Source: Pseudomonas sp. DTU12.3
GTDB lineage: Bacteria; Pseudomonadota; Gammaproteobacteria; Pseudomonadales; Pseudomonadaceae
Direction of reading: 5' to 3'
NCBI RefSeq assembly: GCF_004124275.1
Contig: NZ_CP027218.1
Coordinates: forward strand, 4,405,501 to 4,469,500
Length of the DNA: 64,000 bases
Part shown: positions 7,083 to 16,004 of the stretch, piece by piece
How positions within the stretch are numbered: position 1 is the stretch's first letter
Layout: every line of letters starts with the position of its first letter
Position numbers and translations under genes: made by a program
Notes under the pieces: generated by a model
Told to the model about the DNA's origin: nothing
Database searches by the model: none
The model's input: the letters and a program-made list of their open reading frames with translations, nothing else

Positions 7083-8431
7083 TGCGCCGACTGTCCTTGA
7101 GTTCACGCCTGGCCTTGTTGTTTGCCGCTTGCACCGCCGTGGTTTCGTTGTTCGCCGGGGTGTTGTTCAACCGTGCCAGCGAGGCGCATTTCATCGAACT
7201 CGACCAGCAACAACTGGATGGCAAACTGATTGGCCTGCGCCGCGCCCTGCAGGATCTTCAGCCTGCTCAGCGTGAAGTGCGACTCGCGGATGAGCTCAGT
7301 CGTCAGGCCGATTTGTCGCTACGTATCACCGGCGCTGATGGCCAGCGCTGGTATGACAGTTCGACGCAGATTCCCAGAAATTTGCCCCAACAAACTGGCT
7401 TGTCGACGATCAGCAATGACGGCACCGATTACCGCGTGCTCAACGCCCCGCTCTATCCCGATAAAACCGATTCGCCACAACTGAGCCTGTTGCTCGACAT
7501 CACCCATCACCAACACTTCCTGCAACGCATGCAGCACTTGATCTGGCTCACGGTCGGGCTCTCGGCATTGGCGACGGCGCTGCTCGGTGCCTGGGCGGCA
7601 CGCAGCGGTTTGCGCCCGTTGCGGCGCATGAGCGCGGTGGCCCGTGGGATTTCCGCACAGTCGCTGAATGCGCGCCTGCCGCAAGAGCAAATGCCGCCAG
7701 AGCTTGCGGAAATGGCCCACAGCTTCAACGCCATGCTCGCACGACTCGACGACTCGTTTCAGCGCCTCTCGGCGTTCTCCGCTGACATTGCCCATGAACT
7801 GCGCACGCCACTGTCGAACTTGCTGACCCACACGCAAGTCACCCTCACCCGGCCACGGCCGATCGAGGATTACCGCGAAGCGCTGCACAGCAACCTTGAA
7901 GAACTGCAATGGATGGCGCAACTGGTCAACGACATGCTGTACCTGGCCAAGGCTGACCACGGTTTGCTGATGCCCAAGCGTGAACCGCTGGAACTGGCGG
8001 ATGAGGCTGATGTGTTGCTGGAGTTTTTCGCACCGTTGGCGGAGGACGCCGGGGTGACGTTGACGCGCGAGGGTCATTCGCGAATTGAAGGTGATCGCAG
8101 TATGTTGCGGCGGGCCTTATCGAATCTACTGGATAACGCTCTGCGCTTTACCCCGGCTGAGGGCGAAGTGAATGTGCGGATCGTTGATCAACCGAGCGCC
8201 GTGCGCATTTCGGTCGAGAACAGTGGTGAGGGGGTTTCAACTGAGTTGTTGCCACGGTTGTTTGACCGGTTTTATCGGGCGGACCCGGCGCGACAGGAAG
8301 GCAGCAGCGAGCATGCGGGGCTGGGGTTGGCGATTACACAGTCGATCGTCCGGGCCCATGGTGGGCAGATTCATTGCGAATCAGAGGCGGGATCGACGCG
8401 CTTTGTGATTGAGTTACCCAAGAAGGATTGA
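7082..8431 (+). CDS. copS: Heavy-metal sensor histidine kinase CopS
   Basis: A 449-residue inner-membrane sensor of the CusS/CopS family. TM1 is at about residues 8-28, followed by a periplasmic sensor region to about 150. TM2 is at about 155-177, a HAMP linker follows, and the dimerisation domain has the phospho-histidine in FSADIAHELRTPLSN. The ATPase domain shows the N box (LLDNALRFTP), the G1 region (ENSGEGV), an F box (LFDRFYRADPAR) and the G2 region (GLGLAI). It overlaps copR by one base. The periplasmic region presumably senses Cu(I), but the binding residues cannot be named with confidence. Confidence 0.9.
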   Translation: MRRLSLSSRLALLFAACTAVVSLFAGVLFNRASEAHFIELDQQQLDGKLIGLRRALQDLQPAQREVRLADELSRQADLSLRITGADGQRWYDSSTQIPRNLPQQTGLSTISNDGTDYRVLNAPLYPDKTDSPQLSLLLDITHHQHFLQRMQHLIWLTVGLSALATALLGAWAARSGLRPLRRMSAVARGISAQSLNARLPQEQMPPELAEMAHSFNAMLARLDDSFQRLSAFSADIAHELRTPLSNLLTHTQVTLTRPRPIEDYREALHSNLEELQWMAQLVNDMLYLAKADHGLLMPKREPLELADEADVLLEFFAPLAEDAGVTLTREGHSRIEGDRSMLRRALSNLLDNALRFTPAEGEVNVRIVDQPSAVRISVENSGEGVSTELLPRLFDRFYRADPARQEGSSEHAGLGLAITQSIVRAHGGQIHCESEAGSTRFVIELPKKD

Positions 8432-8446
8432 GGCCAGTAGTTCCGG

Positions 8447-8593
8447 CCTCTTCGCGAGCAAGCCCGCTCCCACATTGGAGTGTTGATCAGGAATCTGTGA
8501 TCCAACTCATCCTGTGTGAGAGATAGCTGCCACACATTGGATCTAGGTCGTTCACAAATCCAATGTGGGAACGGGCTTGCTCGCGAAAGCGGT
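8447..8593. repeat. REPIN, class A, long spacer
   Basis: Two inverted REPs (core GAGCAAGCCCGCTCCCACA at 8451-8476 and its complement at 8560-8588) are separated by about 80 bases. Both outer arms carry the CCAATGTG extension, and the spacer includes further partial dyads. It lies between convergent copS and lolE. Confidence 0.88.
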
Positions 8594-8601
8594 GTACCAG
8601 A

Positions 8602-9846
8602 TTACGAATATCTGAGTGCGTGAGCTGGCTCGATCTTCGCCGCTCGCCACGCCGGGTACACTGTTGCCAAGAAGCTTAGAATGAACCCCGCCGAGCAGAT
8701 CAACAGCACATCCCCAGCCTGCAATTCCGACGGCAAGTTGCTGACGAAGTACACGTCAGAACTGAAGATATGCTGCCCGCTCACGCGCTCGATCCAGCCA
8801 ACCATCTCGCTGACATTCAGCGCAGCAATCACGCCCAGTACGCCGCCAATAATGGTGCCGACAATGCCGATCACCGTGCCTTGCACCATGAAGATCGCCA
8901 TGATCTGCCGTGGCGTGGCACCGATGGTACGGAGGATCGCGATGTCCGCGCCCTTGTCGTTCACCACCATGATCAGCGTCGCGATGATGTTGAACGCCGC
9001 CACCGCGACGATCATCAGCAACAGCAGGCCGATCATGGTTTTTTCCATTTTCATCGCGCTGAACAGACTGCCTTGGGTGTGAGTCCAGTCGTCAGCCTTG
9101 AAATCCGCGCCCAAGCCGGCGGCGATGTCCGAAGAAACCTTCGGCGCGGCATACAGATCCTTGACCGCCAGACGCACGCTCTGCACCTGATTCGGCTGCC
9201 AGTGCTGCATGGTCGCGGCGTCAGCCACGTGGATCAGGCCCATGGAGCCGTCCAGTTCGGCGCCGACCTTGAACACGCCCACCACGTTCAGCCGCTGCAT
9301 ACGCGGGGTGATGCCACCCGGTGCGGTGCTGACTTCGGGGACGATCAGGGTGATTTTGTCGCCGACGTTGAGACGAAAACGACGCGCAGTAATCTCACCG
9401 ATCACCACACCGAACTCGCCCGGTTTCAAGGCATCGAGGCGGCCCTGCACGATGTGCTGGGCAACGATCGACACCTTGCCTTCCTGGGCCGGATCGACGC
9501 CGCTGATCTGGATCGGCTGCATCAACCCTTTATAGGAGAGCATGCCTTCCATTTCAGTGAACGGCACGGCGGCGGTCACTTCGGGATTCTTCATCGCGGC
9601 GGCGGCAACCGGCTGCCAGTCATCGATCGGCTTTACGCCAACGATGGTCGCGTGCGGCACCATGCCGAGGATGCGCGAGCTCATCTCGCGCTGGAAGCCG
9701 TTCATTACCGACAACACCACGATCATCGCCAGCACGCCGAGGGCGAGACCGATCATCGAGGTCATCGAAATGAACGAAACAAAGCGATTGCGGCGCTTGG
9801 CGCGGGTATAGCGCGTGCCGATAAAGATCGATAACGGTCTGAACAT
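8602..9846 (-). CDS. lolE: LolE-type permease of the lipoprotein-releasing ABC transporter
   Basis: 414 residues. LolCDE extracts mature lipoproteins from the inner membrane and loads them onto LolA. The start at 9846 gives the family N-terminus MFRPLSIFIGTRY. TM1 is near residue 25-50, followed by a large periplasmic domain (about 50-265). Three C-terminal TM segments follow (about 270-295, 318-345, 375-405), the FtsX-like topology. It is closely similar to lolC along its length, showing duplication. It is the last gene of the lolC-lolD-lolE run but is separated from lolD by 63 bases holding a terminator-like hairpin. The C/E assignment rests on gene order and the C-terminal sequence. Confidence 0.9.
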   Translation of the reverse strand: MFRPLSIFIGTRYTRAKRRNRFVSFISMTSMIGLALGVLAMIVVLSVMNGFQREMSSRILGMVPHATIVGVKPIDDWQPVAAAAMKNPEVTAAVPFTEMEGMLSYKGLMQPIQISGVDPAQEGKVSIVAQHIVQGRLDALKPGEFGVVIGEITARRFRLNVGDKITLIVPEVSTAPGGITPRMQRLNVVGVFKVGAELDGSMGLIHVADAATMQHWQPNQVQSVRLAVKDLYAAPKVSSDIAAGLGADFKADDWTHTQGSLFSAMKMEKTMIGLLLLMIVAVAAFNIIATLIMVVNDKGADIAILRTIGATPRQIMAIFMVQGTVIGIVGTIIGGVLGVIAALNVSEMVGWIERVSGQHIFSSDVYFVSNLPSELQAGDVLLICSAGFILSFLATVYPAWRAAKIEPAHALRYS

Positions 9847-9861
9847 TCGCTGGGGCACCGT

Positions 9862-9902
9862 ATAAAAATAAAAGACCCGACGCCTTTGCAGACGTCGGGT
9901 TG
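9862..9902 (-). terminator. Terminator-like hairpin between lolD and lolE
   Basis: On the minus strand ACCCGACG and CGTCGGGT form an 8-bp stem around a loop of about 10 bases, followed by CTTTTATTTTT. It would terminate or attenuate read-through from lolD into lolE. Its location inside an operon encoding one complex is unusual. Confidence 0.75.
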
Positions 9903-9909
9903 CAGCCAA

Positions 9910-10608
9910 TCAGACAGGCGTGAGGCAACCTTCTTGCAGGTGCAGCACGCGGTCCATCTGGCGGGCCAGGTTCATGTCGTGAGTCACCACCAGAAACGCG
10001 GTGCGCATTGAGGTGCTGAGTTCCAGCATCAAATCCTGAATGCCTTGCGCGGTGTGGGAGTCGAGGTTGCCGGTCGGCTCGTCGAGCATCACCAGGCCTG
10101 GCTTGTTCACCAGCGCGCGGGCGATGGCGACACGCTGACGCTCACCACCGGACAGTTCGGATGGCTTGTGCTCAAGGCGATGGCCGAGACCGACGCGTTC
10201 CAGCAAAGCAGTCGCACGCTGACGCGCTTCAGGGATCGGCGTCTTGCCGATCAGCAGCGGCATGCACACATTTTCCAGCGCAGTGAATTCCGGCAGCAAA
10301 TGGTGGAACTGGTAAACGAAACCGAGCGAACGGTTACGCAGCAGGCCACGCTTCTTTTCGCTCAGCGCCGACAACTCTTCGCCGTCGAGCCAGACACTGC
10401 CCTTGGTTGGCGTATCGAGACCACCGAGCAGATTGAGCAAAGTACTTTTGCCCGAACCCGAGGTGCCAACGATTGCCACGCGCTCACCCGGGTGCAATTC
10501 CAGTTGCAGGCCGGCCAGTACTTCTACCGATTCCGGGCCTTCCTCGTAGGATTTGCCCAGGTTGCGGCAGCTCAAGATTGCTTGTTCACTCATGCCCGAC
10601 TCACTCAT
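9910..10608 (-). CDS. lolD: LolD ATPase of the lipoprotein-releasing system
   Basis: 232 residues from the ATG at 10608, which overlaps the lolC stop by 8 bases (ATGAGTGA) and has GGAGG 9 bases upstream. A second possible ATG at 10593 would remove five residues. ABC ATPase motifs: Walker A GTSGSGKST, Q-loop VYQFHHLLPEF, signature LSGGERQRVAIARAL, Walker B GLVMLDEPTGNLD, and H-loop VVTHD. The VYQFHHLLPEFTALENV stretch (LolD motif region) is characteristic. It powers lipoprotein extraction at the cytoplasmic face of the LolC/LolE pair. Confidence 0.95.
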   Translation of the reverse strand: MSESGMSEQAILSCRNLGKSYEEGPESVEVLAGLQLELHPGERVAIVGTSGSGKSTLLNLLGGLDTPTKGSVWLDGEELSALSEKKRGLLRNRSLGFVYQFHHLLPEFTALENVCMPLLIGKTPIPEARQRATALLERVGLGHRLEHKPSELSGGERQRVAIARALVNKPGLVMLDEPTGNLDSHTAQGIQDLMLELSTSMRTAFLVVTHDMNLARQMDRVLHLQEGCLTPV

Positions 10609-11851
10609 AACGTAACGCCTCCGCCGGCTGGGTGCGCGCGGCACGCCAGGCTGGATACAGGGTGGCGAGGAAACTCAGGACCAACGCCGCTGCGCAGACC
10701 ATGACCACATCCTGGCTCTGCACCTGCGACGGAAGATAATCAATGAAATACACGTCAGCATTAAGGAATTTATGGCCGATCAGGCCTTCCAGTGCCGCGA
10801 TGGCTGCGCTGACGTTAAGCGCGGCGAAAATCCCGACCACCGCACCGATGGCCGTGCCGACCACGCCGATCACCGTGCCTTGCACCATGAACGTGCGCAT
10901 GATCGTGCCCGGCGTTGCGCCCAACGTACGCAGAATGGCGATGTCGCCCTTCTTGTCGTTGACCACCATCACCAGCGTGGAAATGATGTTGAACGCGGCA
11001 ACAGCGACGATCAGCAGCAACAGCAGGCCGATCATGGCTTTTTCCATGCGGATCGCCTGATACAGATTGCCGTGGGTGCGCGTCCAGTCGCGGGCGTAAT
11101 AATGGTCTTCGCCAAGTTGCTGGGCGATGTTCCATGCCACGCGCGGCGCCTGGAACAAGTCATCGAACTTCAGGCGGATGCCCTGCACCTGATCAGGCTT
11201 CCAGCGGTGCATCTTCGCCAGATCCTGCAGATTGGTCACGCCCAGATAGCCGTCGAGTTCGCCAGCGCCGACATGGAAAATGCCGACCACGGTGAAGCGC
11301 TTCATGCGCGGGAACATCCCGGCCGGGGTCACGCTGACCTCCGGCGCGACGAAGGTGATCTTGTCACCGATGCCCACGCCCAGCTTGGTCGCGGCCTTGT
11401 CGCCGATGACGATGCCGAAACTGCCCGGCGTCAAATCGTCGAGTTTGCCCTGCTTCATGAAGTTGTCGATGATCGACACATTGCGTTCGAGCGCAGGGTC
11501 GATGGCATTGAGCAACACCTTGGAGACCTGACCGTTGTTGGTCAGCAGCCCCTGCATCTGGGTGAACGGCGCAACGGCCGTCACCTGCGGGTTCTGCTTG
11601 ACCTTGGTGGCCAGGCTTTGCCAATCGTTGATCGGCTCAGTGGATTCAATGGTCGCGTGGGGCACCATGCCCAACACGCGGGTGCGCATCTCATGATCGA
11701 AGCCATTCATCACCGACAGCACGACGATCATCACGACCACGCCAAGGGCGAGCCCGATCATCGAAGTCAGGGAAATGAATGACACAAAATGATTGCGACG
11801 CTTTGCACGGGTATAACGCGTGCCGATAAATACGAAGAGAGGTCTGAACAT
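10601..11851 (-). CDS. lolC: LolC-type permease of the lipoprotein-releasing ABC transporter
   Basis: 416 residues, beginning MFRPLFVFIGTRYTRAKRR and ending RTQPAEALRYE, as E. coli LolC does. One TM segment near residue 25-50, a periplasmic domain (about 50-265) and three C-terminal TM segments follow the MacB/FtsX fold. LolC carries the periplasmic hook that recruits LolA in E. coli. The corresponding region here includes PEVSVTPAGMFPRMKRF. It is first in the lolC-lolD-lolE run and translationally coupled to lolD. The gene is divergent from a PilZ gene across about 95 bases, which must contain both promoters. Confidence 0.92.
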   Translation of the reverse strand: MFRPLFVFIGTRYTRAKRRNHFVSFISLTSMIGLALGVVVMIVVLSVMNGFDHEMRTRVLGMVPHATIESTEPINDWQSLATKVKQNPQVTAVAPFTQMQGLLTNNGQVSKVLLNAIDPALERNVSIIDNFMKQGKLDDLTPGSFGIVIGDKAATKLGVGIGDKITFVAPEVSVTPAGMFPRMKRFTVVGIFHVGAGELDGYLGVTNLQDLAKMHRWKPDQVQGIRLKFDDLFQAPRVAWNIAQQLGEDHYYARDWTRTHGNLYQAIRMEKAMIGLLLLLIVAVAAFNIISTLVMVVNDKKGDIAILRTLGATPGTIMRTFMVQGTVIGVVGTAIGAVVGIFAALNVSAAIAALEGLIGHKFLNADVYFIDYLPSQVQSQDVVMVCAAALVLSFLATLYPAWRAARTQPAEALRYE

Positions 11852-11945
11852 GTCGGGGCTTGTTCGGAGGGAAAAGGAACGTCCTTGTGGCGGGGGTCGA
11901 TAACCAGCTTTACACTCAGACCACCGCCGCTACCATGGGTTCGCC

Positions 11946-12527
11946 ATGTCGACATTAGATGAAGAAGATCGCCGCGAATACTACCGTATCGAGGACACGA
12001 TCGCACTGGAAATTCGGCCCCTGTCTGCTCCCGAAGCCGCAGGCCAGGAAGTGTTGCAGGATGCTTCCCCGCTGTTCAACCTGCTCAGCGAACTGCACCT
12101 GAGCGAATTCGAGTCGCAACACCTGTTGCGCCAGATCAGCGAGCGCGACCGGGCTATCGCCGCGTTCCTGAAATCGCAGAACAAACGCATCGACCTGCTC
12201 AGCCAGGTGGTCGCCCTGACCGTGCTCGGCCAGATCGGCGAGCCGCAGCCGGTGATCATCTCCGAGGGCGGGATCGACTTCCAGCACCCGACGCCGATTG
12301 CCACCGGCGCACACCTGTCGGTGAAACTGGTGCTGATGCCGCAGGCGCTGGGCCTGTTGCTGCGCGCGCGCGTCACCCATTGCGACCGCAAGGGCGACGG
12401 TTATGACGTCGGCACCGAGTTCGAACACCTGACCGATGCCCAGCGTCAGTTGCTCGCCCGCTATATCTTGCAGAAGCAGGCCCAGGAACGACGCCTGGCC
12501 CGCGAACAAAACGAATCAGGCATTTAA
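11946..12527 (+). CDS. PilZ-domain protein with degenerate c-di-GMP motifs
   Basis: 193 residues. The RxxxR motif is present (R10-R14, RREYYR). The second PilZ motif, however, reads IISEGG where D/NxSxxG is expected, so the first acidic or amide residue is lost. A helical region (about 45-95) with many charged residues sits between the two motifs, unlike the minimal PilZ at 2492. The C-terminus is a basic helix (LARYILQKQAQERRLAREQ). It is 14 bases upstream of the phosphodiesterase gene and probably in one operon with it. Similar genes lie next to lolC in P. aeruginosa (PA2989). Function unknown. Confidence 0.8.
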   Translation: MSTLDEEDRREYYRIEDTIALEIRPLSAPEAAGQEVLQDASPLFNLLSELHLSEFESQHLLRQISERDRAIAAFLKSQNKRIDLLSQVVALTVLGQIGEPQPVIISEGGIDFQHPTPIATGAHLSVKLVLMPQALGLLLRARVTHCDRKGDGYDVGTEFEHLTDAQRQLLARYILQKQAQERRLAREQNESGI

Positions 12528-12541
12528 TTTAAGGAAGAACC

Positions 12542-13264
12542 GTGACCCTCATCTACGGCCACCGCGGCGCCAAGGGCGAAGCACCGGAAAATACCCTGAG
12601 CAGTTTTCAGGAATGTCTCAAGCACGGCGTGCGCCGCTGCGAACTCGATCTGCACCTGTCCAAGGACGGCGAGTTGATGGTCATCCACGACCCGACCCTC
12701 AAGCGCACCACCGACCGCCGTGGCAAAGTCGTTGAGCACACCGCCGCCGATCTGGTGACCTACGACGCGCGCAAGGGTGGCCCGGGCTGGATCAAACCGT
12801 GTCCGATTCCGACGCTGGAAGAGTTGTTCGAAAAGTGTGATTTCGAGCACTGGCAACTGGAAGTCAAAAGCGCTTCACGCACCCGCGCCGCCACCACGGT
12901 GCTGGCGATTCGTGAAATGGCCCAGCGACATGGCCTGCTCGACAAGGTGACGATCACCTCGAGTTCACGGGAAGTATTGAAAGCGGCGCTGGATCTGGTG
13001 CCGGATGTGTCGCGCGGACTGGTTGCCGAGTACGCCTGGCTAGACCCGTTGAAGGTCGCGGCCAGTTATGGCTGTGAGATTCTCGCGCTGAACTGGACCC
13101 TGTGTACGCCGGAACGCCTGCAGAAGGCGCAGCGTCAGGGGCTGCATGTGTCGGTGTGGACCGTCAACGAGCCTGCGCTGATGCGCAGACTCGCCGACTT
13201 CGGCGTTGACAGCCTGATTACAGACTTTCCCGGTTTGGCCACTGCCACGCTCGAGAATTGCTGA
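12542..13264 (+). CDS. Glycerophosphodiester phosphodiesterase family protein
   Basis: 240 residues from a GTG start with AAGGAAGA 4-10 bases upstream. The GDPD catalytic signature is complete: YGHRGAKGEAPENTLSSF (H7, R8, E16) and CELDLHLSKDGELMVIHDP, which supply the metal ligands and the general acid/base histidine. There is no signal peptide, so this is the cytoplasmic UgpQ-like type that hydrolyses glycerophosphodiesters to glycerol-3-phosphate and an alcohol. It is co-oriented with and close behind the PilZ gene. A GC-rich hairpin follows the stop. Confidence 0.88.
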   Translation: MTLIYGHRGAKGEAPENTLSSFQECLKHGVRRCELDLHLSKDGELMVIHDPTLKRTTDRRGKVVEHTAADLVTYDARKGGPGWIKPCPIPTLEELFEKCDFEHWQLEVKSASRTRAATTVLAIREMAQRHGLLDKVTITSSSREVLKAALDLVPDVSRGLVAEYAWLDPLKVAASYGCEILALNWTLCTPERLQKAQRQGLHVSVWTVNEPALMRRLADFGVDSLITDFPGLATATLENC

Positions 13265-13275
13265 AATCGGTCTCC

Positions 13276-13300
13276 CCGGCCGGCTCAGGCCACCGGCCGG
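13276..13300. terminator. GC-rich hairpin between convergent genes
   Basis: CCGGCCGG occurs twice, 9 bases apart, and can form an 8-bp stem. Neither side has a clear T run, so it may be a weak or factor-assisted terminator. Confidence 0.4.
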
Positions 13301-13306
13301 AGCCCG

Positions 13307-14701
13307 TCAAAAAAGCCGGTTGAGGCCGTCGTACGCCGCTACCCGATAGGCTTCAGCCATGGTCGGGTAGTTGAACGTGGTGTTGACGAAGTACTTCAGC
13401 GTGTTCAGCTCGCCCGGCTGGCTCATGATCGCCTGACCGATGTGCACGATCTCCGACGCCTGATAACCGAAGCAGTGAACGCCCAGCACTTCCAGGGTTT
13501 CACGGTGGAACAGGATCTTCAGCATGCCTTGCGGCTCGCCGGCGATCTGCGCACGCGCCATGCTCTTGAAGAACGCTTTGCCGACTTCGTACGGCACTTT
13601 GGCCTGGGTCAGCTCCTGCTCGTTCTTGCCGATCGAGCTGATCTCCGGAATGGTGTAGATGCCGGTCGGCACGTCATTCACAAAGCGCCAGCTACCGTTA
13701 TCGACAATACTGCCAGCAGCCGAACGACCTTGGTCGTGGGCGGCACTGGCCAGGCTTGGCCAGCCAATCACGTCACCGGCACCGTAGATGTTCGGTACGC
13801 AGGTGCGGTAAGCCTCGTCGACTTCGATCTGGCCACGGCTGTTGACCTTGACGCCGATGTTTTCCAGACCCAACTGGTCAGTGTTACCGGTACGACCGTT
13901 GCACCAGAGCAAGGCGTCGGCCTTGATCTTCTTGCCGGACTTCAGGTGCAGGATCACACCGTTGTCGACGCCTTCAACGCGATCGTAATCTTCGTTGTGG
14001 CGCACGGTGATGTTGTTGTTGCTGAAGTGGTAGCTCAACGCCTGGGAGATTTCCGAGTCGAGGAAGCTCAGCAACTGACCACGGTTATCGACCAGCTCGA
14101 CCAGCACACCCAGTCCGCTGAAGATCGACGCGTATTCGCAACCGATCACGCCGGCGCCGTAAACGATCAGCTTGCGCGGGGTATGGCCGAGGCTGAGGAT
14201 GGTGTCGCTATCGTAGATACGCGGGTGGTGGAAATCGATGTCCGCCGGACGATAAGGACGCGAACCGGTGGCGATGATGATGTGCTTGGCCACCAGTTTT
14301 TCGACCACGCCGTTGGCGCAGACCACTTCGATGGTTTGCTCGTCGGCGAAGCTGCCGGTACCGAAGAACACGTCGACGCGGTTACGGGCGTAGTAGCCGG
14401 TACGCGAAGCGACTTGTTTGGAAATGACTTTCTCGGCGCTTTTCAACACGTCCGGGAAGGAGAACCAGCGTGGCTCGCCGATCGCCCGGAACATAGGATT
14501 GGTGTTGAACTGCATGATCTGCCGCACCGAGTGACGCAGTGCCTTGGACGGGATGGTACCGAGGTGGGTGCAGTTGCCGCCGACCTGGCGACGGCTGTCG
14601 ACCATCGCGACCTTGCGCCCTGCTTTGGCGGCGTTCATTGCCGCGCCTTCTCCCGCCGGGCCGGAACCCAGCACCACCACGTCGTAGTTGTAGACAGCCA
14701 T
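13307..14701 (-). CDS. sthA: Soluble pyridine nucleotide transhydrogenase
   Basis: A 464-residue cytoplasmic flavoprotein that transfers hydride between NADPH and NAD+, balancing the two pools. It has the FAD-binding motif LGSGPAGEGAAMNAAKAG (about 11-28) and a second dinucleotide fold YGAGVIGCEYA (about 178-188). The C-terminal dimerisation domain ends in FNYPTMAEAYRVAAYDGLNR. The disulfide site of the lipoamide dehydrogenase family is changed to GGNCTHLGTIPS, leaving only one cysteine of the redox pair. This is normal for SthA and separates it from true disulfide reductases. It is a single gene. Confidence 0.95.
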   Translation of the reverse strand: MAVYNYDVVVLGSGPAGEGAAMNAAKAGRKVAMVDSRRQVGGNCTHLGTIPSKALRHSVRQIMQFNTNPMFRAIGEPRWFSFPDVLKSAEKVISKQVASRTGYYARNRVDVFFGTGSFADEQTIEVVCANGVVEKLVAKHIIIATGSRPYRPADIDFHHPRIYDSDTILSLGHTPRKLIVYGAGVIGCEYASIFSGLGVLVELVDNRGQLLSFLDSEISQALSYHFSNNNITVRHNEDYDRVEGVDNGVILHLKSGKKIKADALLWCNGRTGNTDQLGLENIGVKVNSRGQIEVDEAYRTCVPNIYGAGDVIGWPSLASAAHDQGRSAAGSIVDNGSWRFVNDVPTGIYTIPEISSIGKNEQELTQAKVPYEVGKAFFKSMARAQIAGEPQGMLKILFHRETLEVLGVHCFGYQASEIVHIGQAIMSQPGELNTLKYFVNTTFNYPTMAEAYRVAAYDGLNRLF

Positions 14702-14898
14702 GCGTACTCCTCAGAACAGGCCGCGGTGCCAGCAGCACCTACGGCTAAATCACGCCGAACGGCGGCGCGAAGGAACAATTGGGGGTCAATCAAGAACCCG
14801 GACACAGTCTATAGAAGCGTCAACGCCGCGCACATTAACCCTTGGTCGCGTCGTAGGCTACTTTTGCCTGCACTACAACGCCAGCTTTCGTATTGTTC

Positions 14899-15915
14899 TC
14901 AGTCAGTTTTTTCGCCACTGAGGCGCTCGAAAGCCTTGTTGGTGCGGACGATAAAACCTGTATCGGCACGAATCACAAAGAATGCACCAACGTCATGTTT
15001 TTCGGCATAGTCCCACGCCCTTTCGGGGCCGAGAATAAGCAACAGCGTCGATAGTCCATCAGCCATCAACGCTGAAGGATGAATCACCGTGACTGACGCC
15101 AGGTCGTGTAGGACGGGGGCGCCTGTGCGGGCATCAAAGGTGTGGGAATAGCGCCGACCGTCCTGCAGGAAATAGTTGCGGTAGTCGCCGGAGGTCGAGA
15201 CGCCATAGCCATCGACATTGATGATGCGCTCGGCGATTTGTTGATCGTCGCGGGGTTCTTCCAATGCAACGCGCCAAGGGGAGCCATCGAGTTTTTTGCC
15301 TTTGGCCTTTAACTCGCCCGTGGCTTCAGCCAGGTAATCGTGGATGCCCAGCGCGTCGAGCCTGGCGGCGATGGTGTCGACGGCATAACCGGCGGCGATG
15401 CTGTTGAAGTCGACTTCGACAGCGGCGTCTTTACACAACTGATCGCCGTTGATGCGCAGATGCTGATGGCCAACCCGTGGCATCACCTTTGCCAGTATGG
15501 CGGCATCAGGGACTTTCTCTTCACGACCTTGCGGACCGAAACCCCAGAGATTCATCAGCGGCTCGACGCTGAGGTCGTAGGAACCGTCGCTTTGCACTGA
15601 CAGTTGTTCGCCGACGCGGATCAATTCGAGTATCGATGCAGGCATTTTCTGACAGCTATTGGCGGGCAAAGCGTTGAAGCGTTCGATGTCCGAATCGTCG
15701 CGGTAGGTGGACAGCTGCCGATCGACTTCGCCGAGGATGCCCTCCACTTCACTGCGAACCTGCGTTGATTCAGGCATGCCAGCGTGGCGCAGGTACTTGA
15801 TCGAATACGTGCTGCCCATGGTTGGCCCGCCAAAGCTTTCCATGGAATCGCCATTGCCGCAGCCAGCCAATATGCCAGCCAGCATCACAAGCCCAAGCAA
15901 CCGTCCAGTGAACAA
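14899..15915 (-). CDS. ApbE family FAD:protein FMN transferase, lipoprotein
   Basis: 338 residues. A TTG start at 15915 is supported by GGAGAG 8 bases upstream and by the resulting lipoprotein signal peptide with lipobox LAGC (C19). ApbE motifs: GGPTMGSTYSIKY near the N-terminus, DFNSIAAGYAVDTIA, and the catalytic/FAD-binding HTFDARTGAP. ApbE enzymes attach FMN to threonines of periplasmic-facing targets such as NqrB/NqrC or RnfG. In P. aeruginosa the homologue lies beside the nqr operon. No nqr gene is present here, and citA follows directly, so its substrate lies elsewhere. Confidence 0.9.
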   Translation of the reverse strand: MFTGRLLGLVMLAGILAGCGNGDSMESFGGPTMGSTYSIKYLRHAGMPESTQVRSEVEGILGEVDRQLSTYRDDSDIERFNALPANSCQKMPASILELIRVGEQLSVQSDGSYDLSVEPLMNLWGFGPQGREEKVPDAAILAKVMPRVGHQHLRINGDQLCKDAAVEVDFNSIAAGYAVDTIAARLDALGIHDYLAEATGELKAKGKKLDGSPWRVALEEPRDDQQIAERIINVDGYGVSTSGDYRNYFLQDGRRYSHTFDARTGAPVLHDLASVTVIHPSALMADGLSTLLLILGPERAWDYAEKHDVGAFFVIRADTGFIVRTNKAFERLSGEKTD

Positions 15916-16004
15916 TTATTCATCTCTCCGTAAACCACGGCGGCCATTATGAATTAACGGACCTGCAACATCTTTATACAAAATCCAATAGTGAGTACCT
16001 GAAC

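Noticed and set aside
13307..14701. Dihydrolipoamide dehydrogenase or glutathione reductase
   Set aside because: The redox cysteine pair is missing (CTHLGT), which fits SthA.
13442..15010. Plus-strand frame opposite sthA
   Set aside because: Antisense shadow, spans the sthA promoter without a domain.
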